From Pelotomaculum sp. UBA3103 (GTDB taxonomy: Bacteria > Bacillota > Desulfotomaculia > Desulfotomaculales > Pelotomaculaceae): a stretch of 44,666 nt of DNA. Position 1 is the stretch's first letter; each line of letters opens with the position of its first letter. The notes under the pieces are model-generated. The model saw only the letters and a program-made list of their open reading frames with translations. It ran no database searches and was not told the origin of the DNA. The DNA is taken from the NCBI GenBank assembly GCA_002365855.1, contig DFAP01000080.1, forward strand, positions 1 through 44,666. Direction: 5' to 3'. Positions 23,448-33,681 of this stretch are shown here, piece after piece. Position numbers and translations under genes: made by a program.

Positions 23448-24311
23448 ATGTTCAAAATTATAAAAAAGGAAGTTTTAGCCCCAATGATCAAACTCCTTGA
23501 GATAAAGGCGCCGCTGGTCGCCGGGAAGGCGGCGGCTGGTCAGTTTGTAATCATTCGCACCCATGAACTGGGAGAGCGGGTCCCTTTAACCATTGCGGAT
23601 TTTGACCGGGAAAAAGGGATCATTACCTGTGTATTTCAGGAAGTTGGGAAAACTACCAGGGAACTCGGTACAATGATACCGGGTGACTGTATCACGGACT
23701 TTGTCGGACCCCTGGGACTACCGTCACATATTGAAAAATTTGGCCGTGTCGTCTGCGTGGGTGGTGGTATTGGGGTTGCGCCGGTTTACCCGATAGCACG
23801 GGCTCTGAAAGACGCCGGGAACGATGTTACAGGCATTGTTGGAGCCAGGACCAAGTCGTTCATTTTCTGGGAGGATAAAATGCGTTCGGCCTGCAGTGAG
23901 CTGCGTGTCACTACGGACGACGGAACATATGCGCGCAAGGGGTTTGTTACAGACTTATTGAGAGAGGTTATTGAAGAAAAAGGCGACATCGCCCTTTGCC
24001 TGGCTATTGGTCCTCTTCCAATGATGCAGGCGGTATGCGCCTTGACCAGGGAATATAAACTTAAAACCATAGTCAGCCTGAACTCGATTATGGTTGACGG
24101 TACGGGCATGTGTGGGTCCTGCCGGGTAACTGTCGGTGGTGAGACTAAGTTTGCCTGCGTTGATGGCCCTGAATTTGACGGTCATGAGGTGGATTTTGCG
24201 GAAATGTCACGACGTTCGGTTATTTATAAGCCTCAGGAGAAGCTTTCCATAGAAAGATACGATGAGGCCGGCGCCCGCAGGCCTGGTTGTGGTTGCGGAG
24301 GTGAAAAATAG
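23448..24311 (+). CDS. nfnA: NADH-dependent ferredoxin:NADP+ oxidoreductase, small subunit (NfnA/SudB-like)
   Basis: A 287-residue flavoprotein of the ferredoxin-NADP reductase type. It has an FAD-binding N-domain (ERVPLTIADFD), a nucleotide-binding core (VVCVGGGIGVAPVYPIARALKDAGNDVTGIVGAR) and a C-terminal [2Fe-2S] site (GTGMCGSCRVTVGGETKFACVDG), ending in a CGCGG tail. Together with the next gene it forms the NfnAB complex, which couples NADH and reduced ferredoxin oxidation to NADP+ reduction by flavin-based electron bifurcation. Some homologues were named sulfide dehydrogenase. The stop overlaps the GTG of nfnB by one base. Confidence 0.9.
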   Translation: MFKIIKKEVLAPMIKLLEIKAPLVAGKAAAGQFVIIRTHELGERVPLTIADFDREKGIITCVFQEVGKTTRELGTMIPGDCITDFVGPLGLPSHIEKFGRVVCVGGGIGVAPVYPIARALKDAGNDVTGIVGARTKSFIFWEDKMRSACSELRVTTDDGTYARKGFVTDLLREVIEEKGDIALCLAIGPLPMMQAVCALTREYKLKTIVSLNSIMVDGTGMCGSCRVTVGGETKFACVDGPEFDGHEVDFAEMSRRSVIYKPQEKLSIERYDEAGARRPGCGCGGEK

Positions 24312-25747
24312 TGGCAGGGGATACGACATCAGGGAAAAAGAGCATTAAGCCGTTTAAGAACTCTATGCCGGTTCAGGATCCGGTTCAGCGTGCTAAAAAT
24401 TTTAAAGAAGTAGCATTGGGTTATGAAGAAGAAGCAGTTGTGGACGAGGCCAGGCGTTGTATCCAATGTAAAAATAAGCCATGCCTTCAGGGTTGCCCTG
24501 TAGAAATAGACATACCGGCTTTCATAAAAATGGCTGCCGAGAGAGACTTTGCCGGAGCCATCAAAAGTATTAAAGAAAAAAATTCACTGCCGGCAGTATG
24601 CGGCCGTGTCTGTCCCCAGGAAAATCAGTGCGAAAAATATTGTACACTGGCTAAAAAGCACCAACCTGTGGCAATTGGACGGATAGAACGCTATGTTGCG
24701 GACTGGGAATTGAGTAGGGAAGTCCTGATCCAGGAGGTTGAGCCTCCTACAGGTAAAAAAGTGGCCGTAATCGGATCCGGCCCGGCCGGGCTGACATGTG
24801 CGGCAGACCTGGCTAAGCAGGGTCACAGCGTAACAGTATTTGAAGCGCTGCATGTGGCGGGCGGCGTTCTGATGTACGGTATACCGGAGTTCCGGTTGCC
24901 CAAAGGTGTGGTTCAGGCTGAAGTGAATAACTTGAAAAAAATTGGAGTTAAGTTTCAGCTGAATTGTGTTGTCGGAAAATTTGCTACTGTGGATGAGCTG
25001 ATGGAGGACTGGGGTTTTGACGCAGTTTTTATAGGAACTGGCGCCGGACTTCCTCACTTTATGAAAATACCAGGTGAAAACGCCTGTGGGGTATATTCTG
25101 CAAACGAATTCTTGACTCGTACAAATTTAATGAAAGCATACTTATTTCCAGAATACGACACACCGATTCGCGTAGGCCGGAAGGTAGCTGTGCTCGGGGG
25201 TGGCAATGTGGCAATGGATTCTGCTCGCACTGCACTCCGTTTGGGAGCAGAAGAGTCCTGGATAGTTTACAGGCGCACCGAAAAGGAAATGCCTGCCAGG
25301 CGGGAAGAAGTCGAGCACGCCATGGAAGAAGGAGTGAAGTTTGCCTTTCTTACGTTCCCAACTAAAATATTGCACGACGAAGATTACTGGGTCAAAGGAA
25401 TGGAATGTCTGAGATGTGAACTTGGTGAAAAGGATGCCTCCGGACGACGAAGCCCTGTTCCGATTGTTGGCTCCGAATACATTATGGAAGTCGATACCGT
25501 GGTAGTAGCGATAGGGCAGGGTCCAAACCCGCTTGTTCCCAGGACGACCAAAGGGCTTGAATGCGGCAGGAAAGGTAATATTATCGCATGCTCTGAAACG
25601 GGCGCCACTTCAAAGGCTGGCGTATTTGCGGGCGGAGATGTGGTGACTGGCGCGGCCACGGTGATCCTGGCTATGGGAGCAGGGCGGACTGCAGCCAAAT
25701 CAATTCACAAGTACTTGTCCGAAAACGCTCCCGAACGTAATATTTAA
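24311..25747 (+). CDS. nfnB: NfnB-like NADPH oxidoreductase large subunit (GltD-like)
   Basis: A 478-residue protein. The N-terminal domain has two [4Fe-4S] cysteine sets (CIQCKNKPCLQGCPVEIDIP and CGRVCPQENQCEKYC). It then has two Rossmann domains: FAD-binding VAVIGSGPAGLTCAADLAKQG and NADPH-binding VAVLGGGNVAMDSARTALRLG. GGDVVTGAATVILAMGAGRTAAKSIH closes the fold. It is annotated in many genomes as glutamate synthase small chain, but no large GOGAT chain lies here and the nfnA partner is directly upstream, which supports NfnB. GTG start. Confidence 0.9.
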   Translation: MAGDTTSGKKSIKPFKNSMPVQDPVQRAKNFKEVALGYEEEAVVDEARRCIQCKNKPCLQGCPVEIDIPAFIKMAAERDFAGAIKSIKEKNSLPAVCGRVCPQENQCEKYCTLAKKHQPVAIGRIERYVADWELSREVLIQEVEPPTGKKVAVIGSGPAGLTCAADLAKQGHSVTVFEALHVAGGVLMYGIPEFRLPKGVVQAEVNNLKKIGVKFQLNCVVGKFATVDELMEDWGFDAVFIGTGAGLPHFMKIPGENACGVYSANEFLTRTNLMKAYLFPEYDTPIRVGRKVAVLGGGNVAMDSARTALRLGAEESWIVYRRTEKEMPARREEVEHAMEEGVKFAFLTFPTKILHDEDYWVKGMECLRCELGEKDASGRRSPVPIVGSEYIMEVDTVVVAIGQGPNPLVPRTTKGLECGRKGNIIACSETGATSKAGVFAGGDVVTGAATVILAMGAGRTAAKSIHKYLSENAPERNI

Positions 25748-25793
25748 TAATTAAATCTAATCTGCCGCAGGTTAAACAAAGGAGACCCGGGTT

Positions 25794-26996
25794 ATGCGTC
25801 TGATGTCAGTGCAGGAACTAAACAGGTATATCAAGTCGCTGATTGAAAAAGACTACCTTTTGGCAAATGTATGGGTAAAAGGCGAGGTATCCAATTTTAA
25901 GTCTGCTTCTTCCGGGCACTATTACTTTACGCTTAAAGACGAATTCACCTGCGTGAAGGTTGTTATGTTTCGTTCTAAAAGCCGTTTGGTTCCTTTTTAC
26001 CCGGAAAACGGCATGGCGGTTACTGTGCGGGGGTATGTTTCCGTGTTTGAAAGGGACGGGGCTTACCAACTGTACGCTGAAGAAATGGATCCAGGCGGTA
26101 CCGGCGCGCTGTATATAGCATTCCAGCAGCTTAAAACAAGGCTTCGGCAGGAAGGGCTTTTTGAACCTGCACAAAAAAAAGCTTTGCCGCTGCTTCCCAG
26201 CAGGATAGGTATTGTTACTTCGCCAACCGGCGCTGCGGTTAGGGATATGACAGAAATAATCAGACGACGCTGGCCTGGACGTGAGATATTCCTTGTGCCT
26301 GTACAGGTTCAGGGAGAAAGCGCGCCGCAGGAGATAGCCAGGGGTATTCAGCTGTTGAATCAGGCTAAAGGTATTGACCTGATTATAATTGGGCGGGGCG
26401 GCGGCTCGTTGGAAGAGCTATGGGCTTTTAACACCGAGATTGTCGCCCGGAGCATATATGAATCCGGAATTCCTGTAATATCGGCTGTCGGACATGAGAC
26501 AGACACTACCATTTCAGATTTTGTTGCGGATGCGAGGGCCGCAACCCCTTCTGCTGCAGCCGAAATGGCTGTCCCTGATAAAAAGGAGATGGAAAAATAC
26601 ATTCAAACTCTTAGAATACGCCTTGCCCGCTCAATGGATGAAAAGATAGCAGGCTGCAGGCAGCGGCTGTCGGCTTGCCTTGCGAGCCGTGTTTTAACAA
26701 AGCCGCTAGATGCCATTTGTGGGGCAAGGCAGCAGCTTCATGATTACCTGGGTCACCGGCTGGCTCAGGGGGTACGCGGAACATTAGAGCGCGAGTGTAA
26801 TCGTTTGGGCGTGCTGGCCGGCCGTCTTCACACCTTAAGCCCATTGGCTACCCTGGCTAGAGGCTACAGTATCTGCACCACACCAGACGGTAATTTTATC
26901 TTCAGTGATGCCCGTTCTCTCGATACAGGCGCCAGGGTAAACGTTCGGCTTCATATCGGGACTTTAAACTGTCTGGTAGAGGATAAAATGGACTGA
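25794..26996 (+). CDS. xseA: Exodeoxyribonuclease VII large subunit
   Basis: A 400-residue protein with an N-terminal OB domain (NVWVKGEVSNFKSASSGHYYFTLKD), the catalytic core (SRIGIVTSPTGAAVRDMTEII and IGRGGGSLEELWAFN, SAVGHETDTTISDFVAD.RAATPSAAAE), and a C-terminal helical and barrel part (LARGYSI). It degrades single-stranded DNA with XseB. Its partner gene xseB, normally adjacent, lies 6.8 kb downstream, with a folate/nitrogen module in between. AGGAG site 9 bases before ATG. Confidence 0.95.
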   Translation: MRLMSVQELNRYIKSLIEKDYLLANVWVKGEVSNFKSASSGHYYFTLKDEFTCVKVVMFRSKSRLVPFYPENGMAVTVRGYVSVFERDGAYQLYAEEMDPGGTGALYIAFQQLKTRLRQEGLFEPAQKKALPLLPSRIGIVTSPTGAAVRDMTEIIRRRWPGREIFLVPVQVQGESAPQEIARGIQLLNQAKGIDLIIIGRGGGSLEELWAFNTEIVARSIYESGIPVISAVGHETDTTISDFVADARAATPSAAAEMAVPDKKEMEKYIQTLRIRLARSMDEKIAGCRQRLSACLASRVLTKPLDAICGARQQLHDYLGHRLAQGVRGTLERECNRLGVLAGRLHTLSPLATLARGYSICTTPDGNFIFSDARSLDTGARVNVRLHIGTLNCLVEDKMD

Positions 26997-27023
26997 ATCA
27001 GCGATAGGAGAGGGTAAGCAATT

Positions 27024-27902
27024 ATGGCGGACATAATTGATGGCAAAAGAGTTGCATCATCAATCAGGGAAGAGGTGCAGACGGAAGTTGCCAGGCTGAA
27101 AGAACTGGGGATAAATCCAAAGCTGGCAGTAATTTTGGTAGGAGACGATCCGGCTTCAGTTCTGTATTCCCGCTCAATACAAAAATCCTGCAGTGCTGTT
27201 GGTGTAGAATATGAGCTGTTTCATATGCCGGGTAACGTACCGGAGGCCGAAGCGATTTCACTGATAAAAAGATTGAACCGGGACGGCGGTATTCATGGGA
27301 TAATGCCTGAATTGCCACTGCCGAAGGGGATGGATAAACAGAAGATCCTGGAGGCTATCTCACCTTTTAAGGATGTAGACGGTCTGCACCCAATCAACCG
27401 AGGATACATACTAAGTGACAGTAAGGGACTATTTCCTACCACACCCCTGAGTTGCATTGAGATTATGCTGCGTAACGGCATTGAGATCGAAGGAAAACAT
27501 GCGGTTCTGATAGGCCGGGGAGAGACGGTCGGCAAACCCCTGATATTTATGATGTTAAATAAAAACGCCACAGTTACTATTTGTCATACCAGAACAACAG
27601 ATTTGACTGCTCACACCCGGCAGGCCGACATCCTTGTTGTCGCAGTGGGAAAGGCCGGTTTAATAAAAGCTGATATGGTTAAGCCGGGTGCAATTGTGAT
27701 CGATGCCGGTATTAACAATACTGATGCTGGCGGTATATGTGGAGATGTGGATTTTGAAAATGTAAAAAATGTAGCAGGCGCCATATCTCCTGTTCCAGGT
27801 GGGGTTGGCAGCTTAACTACTGTAATGATCCTGAAAAATCTCATGAAAGCAATCAGCCTGCAGCGAAAAAGCGGGTTTGATATAAAAGAGGTGGTCATTT
27901 AG
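27024..27902 (+). CDS. folD: FolD-family methylene-tetrahydrofolate dehydrogenase, probably without cyclohydrolase activity
   Basis: A 292-residue protein of the FolD family. The overall fold is intact: LVGDDPAS, DVDGLHPIN (117-125), the GRGETVGKP nucleotide loop and PVPGGVGSLTTVMILKNL. Bifunctional enzymes oxidise 5,10-methylene-THF and hydrolyse methenyl-THF, using a Tyr-x3-Lys pair and a Gln in the LPLP strand. Here Tyr48 is kept, but the Lys position is Ile52 (YSRSIQK) and the Gln is Glu96 (MPELPLP). Loss of that Lys in characterised enzymes removes cyclohydrolase but not dehydrogenase activity. Three bases downstream begins fchA, a separate cyclohydrolase, which fits. A second Lys at 54 could conceivably compensate. 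Confidence 0.9.
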   Translation: MADIIDGKRVASSIREEVQTEVARLKELGINPKLAVILVGDDPASVLYSRSIQKSCSAVGVEYELFHMPGNVPEAEAISLIKRLNRDGGIHGIMPELPLPKGMDKQKILEAISPFKDVDGLHPINRGYILSDSKGLFPTTPLSCIEIMLRNGIEIEGKHAVLIGRGETVGKPLIFMMLNKNATVTICHTRTTDLTAHTRQADILVVAVGKAGLIKADMVKPGAIVIDAGINNTDAGGICGDVDFENVKNVAGAISPVPGGVGSLTTVMILKNLMKAISLQRKSGFDIKEVVI

Positions 27903-27904
27903 AG

Positions 27905-28537
27905 ATGCCTTCTGTTTTTGAGCAAAGCTTAAGGGATTTTATTAATGCTTCTGCATCCAGTTCGCCAACTCCGGGGGGTGGCAGTGTTTCTGCTGTGGTC
28001 GGCTGTTTGGGACTGGCTATGACCACGATGGTCTGCAATTTGACTCTGGGTAAGGAAAAGTATGCGTCAGTAGATACGGATATTAAAAATATTATTAATA
28101 ACGCTAGCGATCTGCTCAAAAAATTAGAGCTACTTGTAGATGCTGATATAGAAGCATTTGGAGAGGTGATGGGAGCCTACCGCCTGCCAAAGACCAGCGA
28201 AAAGGAACAGGCGTTGCGAGAAGAGGCACTGCAAAAAGCCCTTAAGGGCGCAACGGACACCCCTATGGATATTGCCCGGGCATGCTTAGAAGGGCTGAAA
28301 ATAACCGGACGGCTTTCCTCTATAGGAAGCAAGATGGTAATTAGTGATGCCGGAGTTGCGGTACTGTTGACCGAAGCCGCTCTAGCTGGAGTTCTCTTGA
28401 ATGTAGACATAAACATTTCATTAATTAGGGACCGTGAATATGTACAAAATATTATTTCAGAAAAAGAAAAAATGATCGCAGATGCAGCGCAAATAACTAA
28501 AGAAGCTATGGCAGTGGTGCGTGAAAGGATGAAATAG
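27905..28537 (+). CDS. fchA: Methenyl-tetrahydrofolate cyclohydrolase / formimino-THF cyclodeaminase family protein
   Basis: A 210-residue helical protein of the FTCD C-terminal (cyclodeaminase/cyclohydrolase) family: SPTPGGGSVSAVVGCLGLAMTTMVCNLTLG near the N-terminus is the folate-binding signature, with AEAFGEVM-like DADIEAFGEVMGAYRLP and DAGVAVLLTEAALAGVLLNVDIN further on. FchA interconverts methenyl-THF and formyl-THF in Clostridia; relatives release ammonia from formimino-THF. It lies two bases after folD, whose own cyclohydrolase residues are missing. Cyclohydrolase is therefore the favoured role. Confidence 0.88.
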   Translation: MPSVFEQSLRDFINASASSSPTPGGGSVSAVVGCLGLAMTTMVCNLTLGKEKYASVDTDIKNIINNASDLLKKLELLVDADIEAFGEVMGAYRLPKTSEKEQALREEALQKALKGATDTPMDIARACLEGLKITGRLSSIGSKMVISDAGVAVLLTEAALAGVLLNVDINISLIRDREYVQNIISEKEKMIADAAQITKEAMAVVRERMK

Positions 28538-28542
28538 GGTAT

Positions 28543-29808
28543 ATGGATAACTCAAAACCTGATTACCCAATTGATATGTCCATTAAGATGCTGTATTTTG
28601 CCAGCAAGCTTTTTCAGGAACATGGCAGCTTTGAGTGGGTTCCCGGTTGGCTCGCCAGAACGCTGGACCTTAACGGGTCAGCTTTAGGTATTGTTACTGA
28701 CCAGCATTGCAATGTTTATTTTGCCTGGCATGACAAAAACATCGAAACTTATTCTGTAAAGTTTGCCGTGGGTGACTTGAGCTGCTGCAACCAGGATTAT
28801 TTAGAAAAAAAGAATGTTCCATGCATTTTGTCTGATTGCCCTGTAATACAAAGTGTTTTTGAAAGGCACGATCAAACGGATCAAGAAGTAACCTGTTTCC
28901 CCATAGATGGCAATAATGGATTTTTAATGGCTTATAGAGAGGGGATAAAGCCAGGTTCTTTCCCCATAAAAGAGATGATTACTGCAATATCTAATATATT
29001 TGCATGTAGTTTAAATATGGTTAGAAGCAAAGGAAAGATTGCCTCATATTTTCTTCCATCCGAAGATATGGCGCAGACATGGTCAGAAATGCTGGCGGGG
29101 CTGTCTCATGATTTAAGGACACCTCTGGCTTGTATTAAGGGCTACGTCACAACGTTGCTTCGGAAAGATGTAACATGGGATCCTGTTATGCAAGATGACT
29201 TTTTAAATATTATTGTCGAAGAAACAGATCATATTGAGAGTTTAATTGATAGCTTACTGGATTCTTCCACCTTGAGTTGGAAAGGTGAGATTGAACTGAA
29301 GAAAGAACCGGTTTTACTGCCTCAAATAGTAAATAAAATACTAAGGGACTCGTCATTCCGTATTAAGAATCATAAGTTTACTGTGCTGTTCCCTGAACAA
29401 TTTCCATATGTTGAAGCTGACCCTGTTAGAATTGAGCAGGTGATTCGCAACCTTGTGGATAACGCGGTTAAGTATTCTTTGGAAGATACTCAGATTTTGA
29501 TAAAGGGAGAACAGGCGCCCGGGGAAGTTGTTGTTTCAGTAACCGATCAAGGCATCGGTATTGATGACGAGCATTTAAACAGACTGTTTGAAAAGTTTTT
29601 CCGGGTGAACACCAGCGTCAAGGAACATCAAAAAGGCATGGGACTGGGATTGCCATTGACCCGTCAAGTATTGATCAGCCATGGTGGCAGAATCTGGGCA
29701 AAAAGCAAGATAGGCCAGGGAACAACTCTTTACTTCACGCTGCCCTATGAGCCAAAAGAAAAATTTGATGAAATACCATCAGATGACGAGGAGGGGGTTT
29801 GGAGATGA
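28543..29808 (+). CDS. Cytosolic sensor histidine kinase with Cys-rich N-terminal domain
   Basis: A 421-residue protein with no membrane segment. Residues 1-165 form a GAF-like sensory region (LNGSALGIVTDQHCNVYFAWHD, VTCFPIDGNNGFLMAYREG) with cysteines at 56, 81, 82, 94, 99 and 118. The CC-x11-C-x4-C cluster could bind a metal, Fe-S cluster or act as a thiol switch. The kinase follows: GLSHDLRTPLACIKGY with His189 as phosphoacceptor, the N box EQVIRNLVDNAVKYS, G1 VTDQGIGIDDEHLNRLFEKFFR, and G2 GMGLGLPL. It starts six bases after fchA and overlaps its response regulator by four bases. It probably senses cytosolic redox or metabolic state; the signal is unknown. Confidence 0.88.
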   Translation: MDNSKPDYPIDMSIKMLYFASKLFQEHGSFEWVPGWLARTLDLNGSALGIVTDQHCNVYFAWHDKNIETYSVKFAVGDLSCCNQDYLEKKNVPCILSDCPVIQSVFERHDQTDQEVTCFPIDGNNGFLMAYREGIKPGSFPIKEMITAISNIFACSLNMVRSKGKIASYFLPSEDMAQTWSEMLAGLSHDLRTPLACIKGYVTTLLRKDVTWDPVMQDDFLNIIVEETDHIESLIDSLLDSSTLSWKGEIELKKEPVLLPQIVNKILRDSSFRIKNHKFTVLFPEQFPYVEADPVRIEQVIRNLVDNAVKYSLEDTQILIKGEQAPGEVVVSVTDQGIGIDDEHLNRLFEKFFRVNTSVKEHQKGMGLGLPLTRQVLISHGGRIWAKSKIGQGTTLYFTLPYEPKEKFDEIPSDDEEGVWR

Positions 29809-30503
29809 GGCGAAAAAGGATTTTAATAGTGGATGATGAACCCCGCCTTGTGCGATTAGTTAAAGTAAACCTGCTGGCCAGTGGGTATGAGGTAGGTATA
29901 GCCGCTGATGGGAAAAGAGCTATTGAGATACTGGAATCTTCCAGCTACGATTTGCTGATTTTGGATATTATACTGCCCGGCTCGTTTAGTGGGTTTGATG
30001 TGTGCAAGATCATCCGCGAGTTTTCTGACATCCCTATTATTATGCTAACGGGCAGGGCCCGCGAACAGGACCGGATTCGTGGTTTCGACGTGGGAGCCGA
30101 TGATTATCTAACCAAACCTTTTAGCGTCGAGGAGTTGCTGCGCCGAGTAAAAGCAGTTCTCAGGAGGACCTGCCGATCAGAGGATTTTCCAAATGGGCCC
30201 ACATATACATCCGGTGACCTGATGATTAATTTCGTGCAAAAGAGGGTTTTCGTAAAAGGCAATGAAGCAAAGCTTACGGCTACTGAGTACCAGATCTTGT
30301 ATCACCTGGCATGTCATTCTGGAAAGGTACTAACCCACGAGGACTTGTTAACCAGGGTATGGGGCGCCGAATACCGTAACGAGTTGCACTACCTGAGAAA
30401 CTATATCAGCAGTATACGTAAAAAAATCGAGGATGATCCTGGTAATCCTAAACATATCCTGGGCAAACATGGTATCGGATACCACCTGGCAATTGTTGAA
30501 TAA
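29805..30503 (+). CDS. OmpR/PhoB-family response regulator
   Basis: A 232-residue protein from ATG 29805, which overlaps the kinase stop (ATGA). The receiver domain (1-120) has the acidic pair in ILIVDDEP, the phosphoacceptor Asp in LLILDIILPG, and the switch Thr/Lys in IIMLTGRAREQDR and DDYLTKPF. A winged-helix DNA-binding domain follows (KLTATEYQILYHLACHSGKVLTHEDLLTRVWG, YLRNYISSIRKKIEDDP). It would control genes in response to the adjacent cytosolic kinase; glutamine-synthetase-like and gdhA genes downstream are plausible targets but no binding site was identified. Confidence 0.92.
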   Translation: MRRKRILIVDDEPRLVRLVKVNLLASGYEVGIAADGKRAIEILESSSYDLLILDIILPGSFSGFDVCKIIREFSDIPIIMLTGRAREQDRIRGFDVGADDYLTKPFSVEELLRRVKAVLRRTCRSEDFPNGPTYTSGDLMINFVQKRVFVKGNEAKLTATEYQILYHLACHSGKVLTHEDLLTRVWGAEYRNELHYLRNYISSIRKKIEDDPGNPKHILGKHGIGYHLAIVE

Positions 30504-30541
30504 TCAAGCCATTGTTAATCAATCATAATATGTAATCTTCC

Positions 30542-30571
30542 AAAACCCTGCCAATAAAGGCAGGTTTTTTT
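30542..30571 (+). terminator. Intrinsic terminator after the two-component genes
   Basis: AAAACC-CTGCC and GGCAGGTTTT pair across AATAAA and run into T residues. This separates the two-component genes from the glutamine-synthetase-like gene. Confidence 0.82.
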
Positions 30572-30700
30572 ATGTAATTTTTATTATATTGCTACATATT
30601 ATTATGAAATTTTTATGTTGTTTAGATTATGATATTAAGTCAGAGCTTGTGCAATTACCCATGGTAAAGATCATTATTCTTTGATTTTGGGAGGTAGCTA

Positions 30701-32032
30701 ATGCTTACGCGAGACGACGTTCTGGAAAAGGCTGTGGAAGAACGGGTAAAATTCCTTCGTTTGCAGTTCACTGACACCTTTGGTTGTTTGAAAAATATCG
30801 CTGTGACATCGGAGGATCTGGAACGGGCAATGGCGGGTAGGGTAATTTTTGACAGCTTAGCAGTGGATGGACTGGTCAGCAACATTGAACAAGACATCGT
30901 CCTCCAGCCGGATCTGTCCACCTTTGTAGTGTTTCCCTGGCGCCCGCGGGAGCAAGCTGTGGCTCGATTTATCTGTGATATAAATAATCCCGACGGCACA
31001 TCCAATCAGGGATGCTCCCGCACAGTCTTGAAACGGGTATTGGATGAAGTTGCCCAGATGGGATTAGAAGTCCAGGTCGGGGCTAAGGTAGAATTTTATC
31101 TCTTTCATACTGACGACAATGGCAACCCTACTGTCAGTGCCCATGACAGTGCAGGCTTTTGCGACCTGACCCCGTTGGATCAGGGGGAGAATGCCCGGCG
31201 GGACCTGGTCCTAACCCTGGAAGAAATGGGTTACAACATCGGATCCAGCAACCATGAGGTAGGGCCCGGCCAACAAAAAGTATCTTTAAAACCGAACAAA
31301 GTACTCGATACTGCCGACAAGCTGGTAACCTTCAAGTTTATTGTGAGAACCATTGCCCAGAGACACGGATTATACGCTTCTTTTATGCCCAAGCCGCTGA
31401 ACGGCATGCCGGGGTCGGCGTTGCACTTGCATCTCTACTTGCGCCACCGCAGGGAAGCCGGTGTTTTTTTTGATGATGTGAAGTCTATGGAAAATGACCA
31501 GGTTATTGGACATTTTATCGGGGGTGTCCTGAACCATGCCAGTGCCAATACAGCTATTACCAATCCTCTGGTTAATTCTTATAAAAGGTTGATCCACGGT
31601 GACCTGACTGCGCCTGTTTATGTATCCTGGTCGGAAAACAGCCGCAACTCAGTGCTAAGGGTTATTGGGCGCAGTGGGCAGAAAACCCGGATGGAAGTGC
31701 GCAACCCGGATCCGGCCTGTAACCCATACCTGGCATTGGCTGTAATCATAAGAGCAGGTTTAGAAGGTGTCCGGCAGAAAATTTCACAACCATCTTCGCT
31801 GCCTGAAAACATCATGCAAACTTACAACAGCCTAGGCCAGGGGGTACGGGTTGCCTGTTTGCCCCGCAATCTGGATGAAGCCCTGCGGGAGCTGGCCTCA
31901 GATACATTGGTCAGGAATATACTGGGCGAGTATATTTACCGGGCTTACACTAAAGCAAAGACTGAGGAGTGGAAACGTTTCCAGGCAGTTGTTCACCCAT
32001 GGGAGCTGGATGAATATCTTTCTAGATTTTAG
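30701..32032 (+). CDS. Divergent glutamine-synthetase-family protein with altered metal site
   Basis: A 443-residue protein aligning end to end with bacterial type I-alpha glutamine synthetase (VKFLRLQFTDTFGCLKN, FVVFPWRPREQAVARFICDI, NHEVGPGQ, NPLVNSYKRL, EVRNPDPACNPYLA, VHPWELDEY). Several catalytic positions differ. The GPEPEF metal strand reads GAKVEF (Lys129 for a Glu ligand), GQHEI reads GQQKV (Lys193 for a Glu ligand), the DGSS ammonium latch reads DSLA, and PGYEAP reads HGDLTAP, losing the catalytic Glu. Other ligands (E131, E186, H242, E332) remain. Ordinary ATP-dependent glutamine synthesis is therefore doubtful. It may use another substrate or act as a regulator or pseudoenzyme. 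A GGGAGGTAG site precedes ATG; gdhA follows. Confidence 0.85.
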   Translation: MLTRDDVLEKAVEERVKFLRLQFTDTFGCLKNIAVTSEDLERAMAGRVIFDSLAVDGLVSNIEQDIVLQPDLSTFVVFPWRPREQAVARFICDINNPDGTSNQGCSRTVLKRVLDEVAQMGLEVQVGAKVEFYLFHTDDNGNPTVSAHDSAGFCDLTPLDQGENARRDLVLTLEEMGYNIGSSNHEVGPGQQKVSLKPNKVLDTADKLVTFKFIVRTIAQRHGLYASFMPKPLNGMPGSALHLHLYLRHRREAGVFFDDVKSMENDQVIGHFIGGVLNHASANTAITNPLVNSYKRLIHGDLTAPVYVSWSENSRNSVLRVIGRSGQKTRMEVRNPDPACNPYLALAVIIRAGLEGVRQKISQPSSLPENIMQTYNSLGQGVRVACLPRNLDEALRELASDTLVRNILGEYIYRAYTKAKTEEWKRFQAVVHPWELDEYLSRF

Positions 32033-32208
32033 TAGTATTTTTAGGAGGTGATAGAAGTATAAGTGTTTTTATTATTTTAAAGTGTTGATTCGAAAGAGAA
32101 ATCAGACTGGAATCAGCACATTGGTTAACGTTCCGGTCATGAATTATTTTTCAAATCAGCACTTAATAATTTTACCAACTGAAAAAGTTTAGTTTCTTAA
32201 ATGAATAA

Positions 32209-33582
<1,374 letters not shown>

Positions 33583-33681
33583 AAATGTATTAAATAATTA
33601 TAAATATGAACAACAGGATTAACAATGGAAAAGAAGTCGGCTAAAAAATCTGTATTAACTATATATTTAACTCGCTAACCG

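Noticed and set aside
24311..25747. Annotation as glutamate synthase small chain
   Set aside because: No GOGAT large subunit is present and the nfnA partner overlaps its start, so NfnB is the better call.
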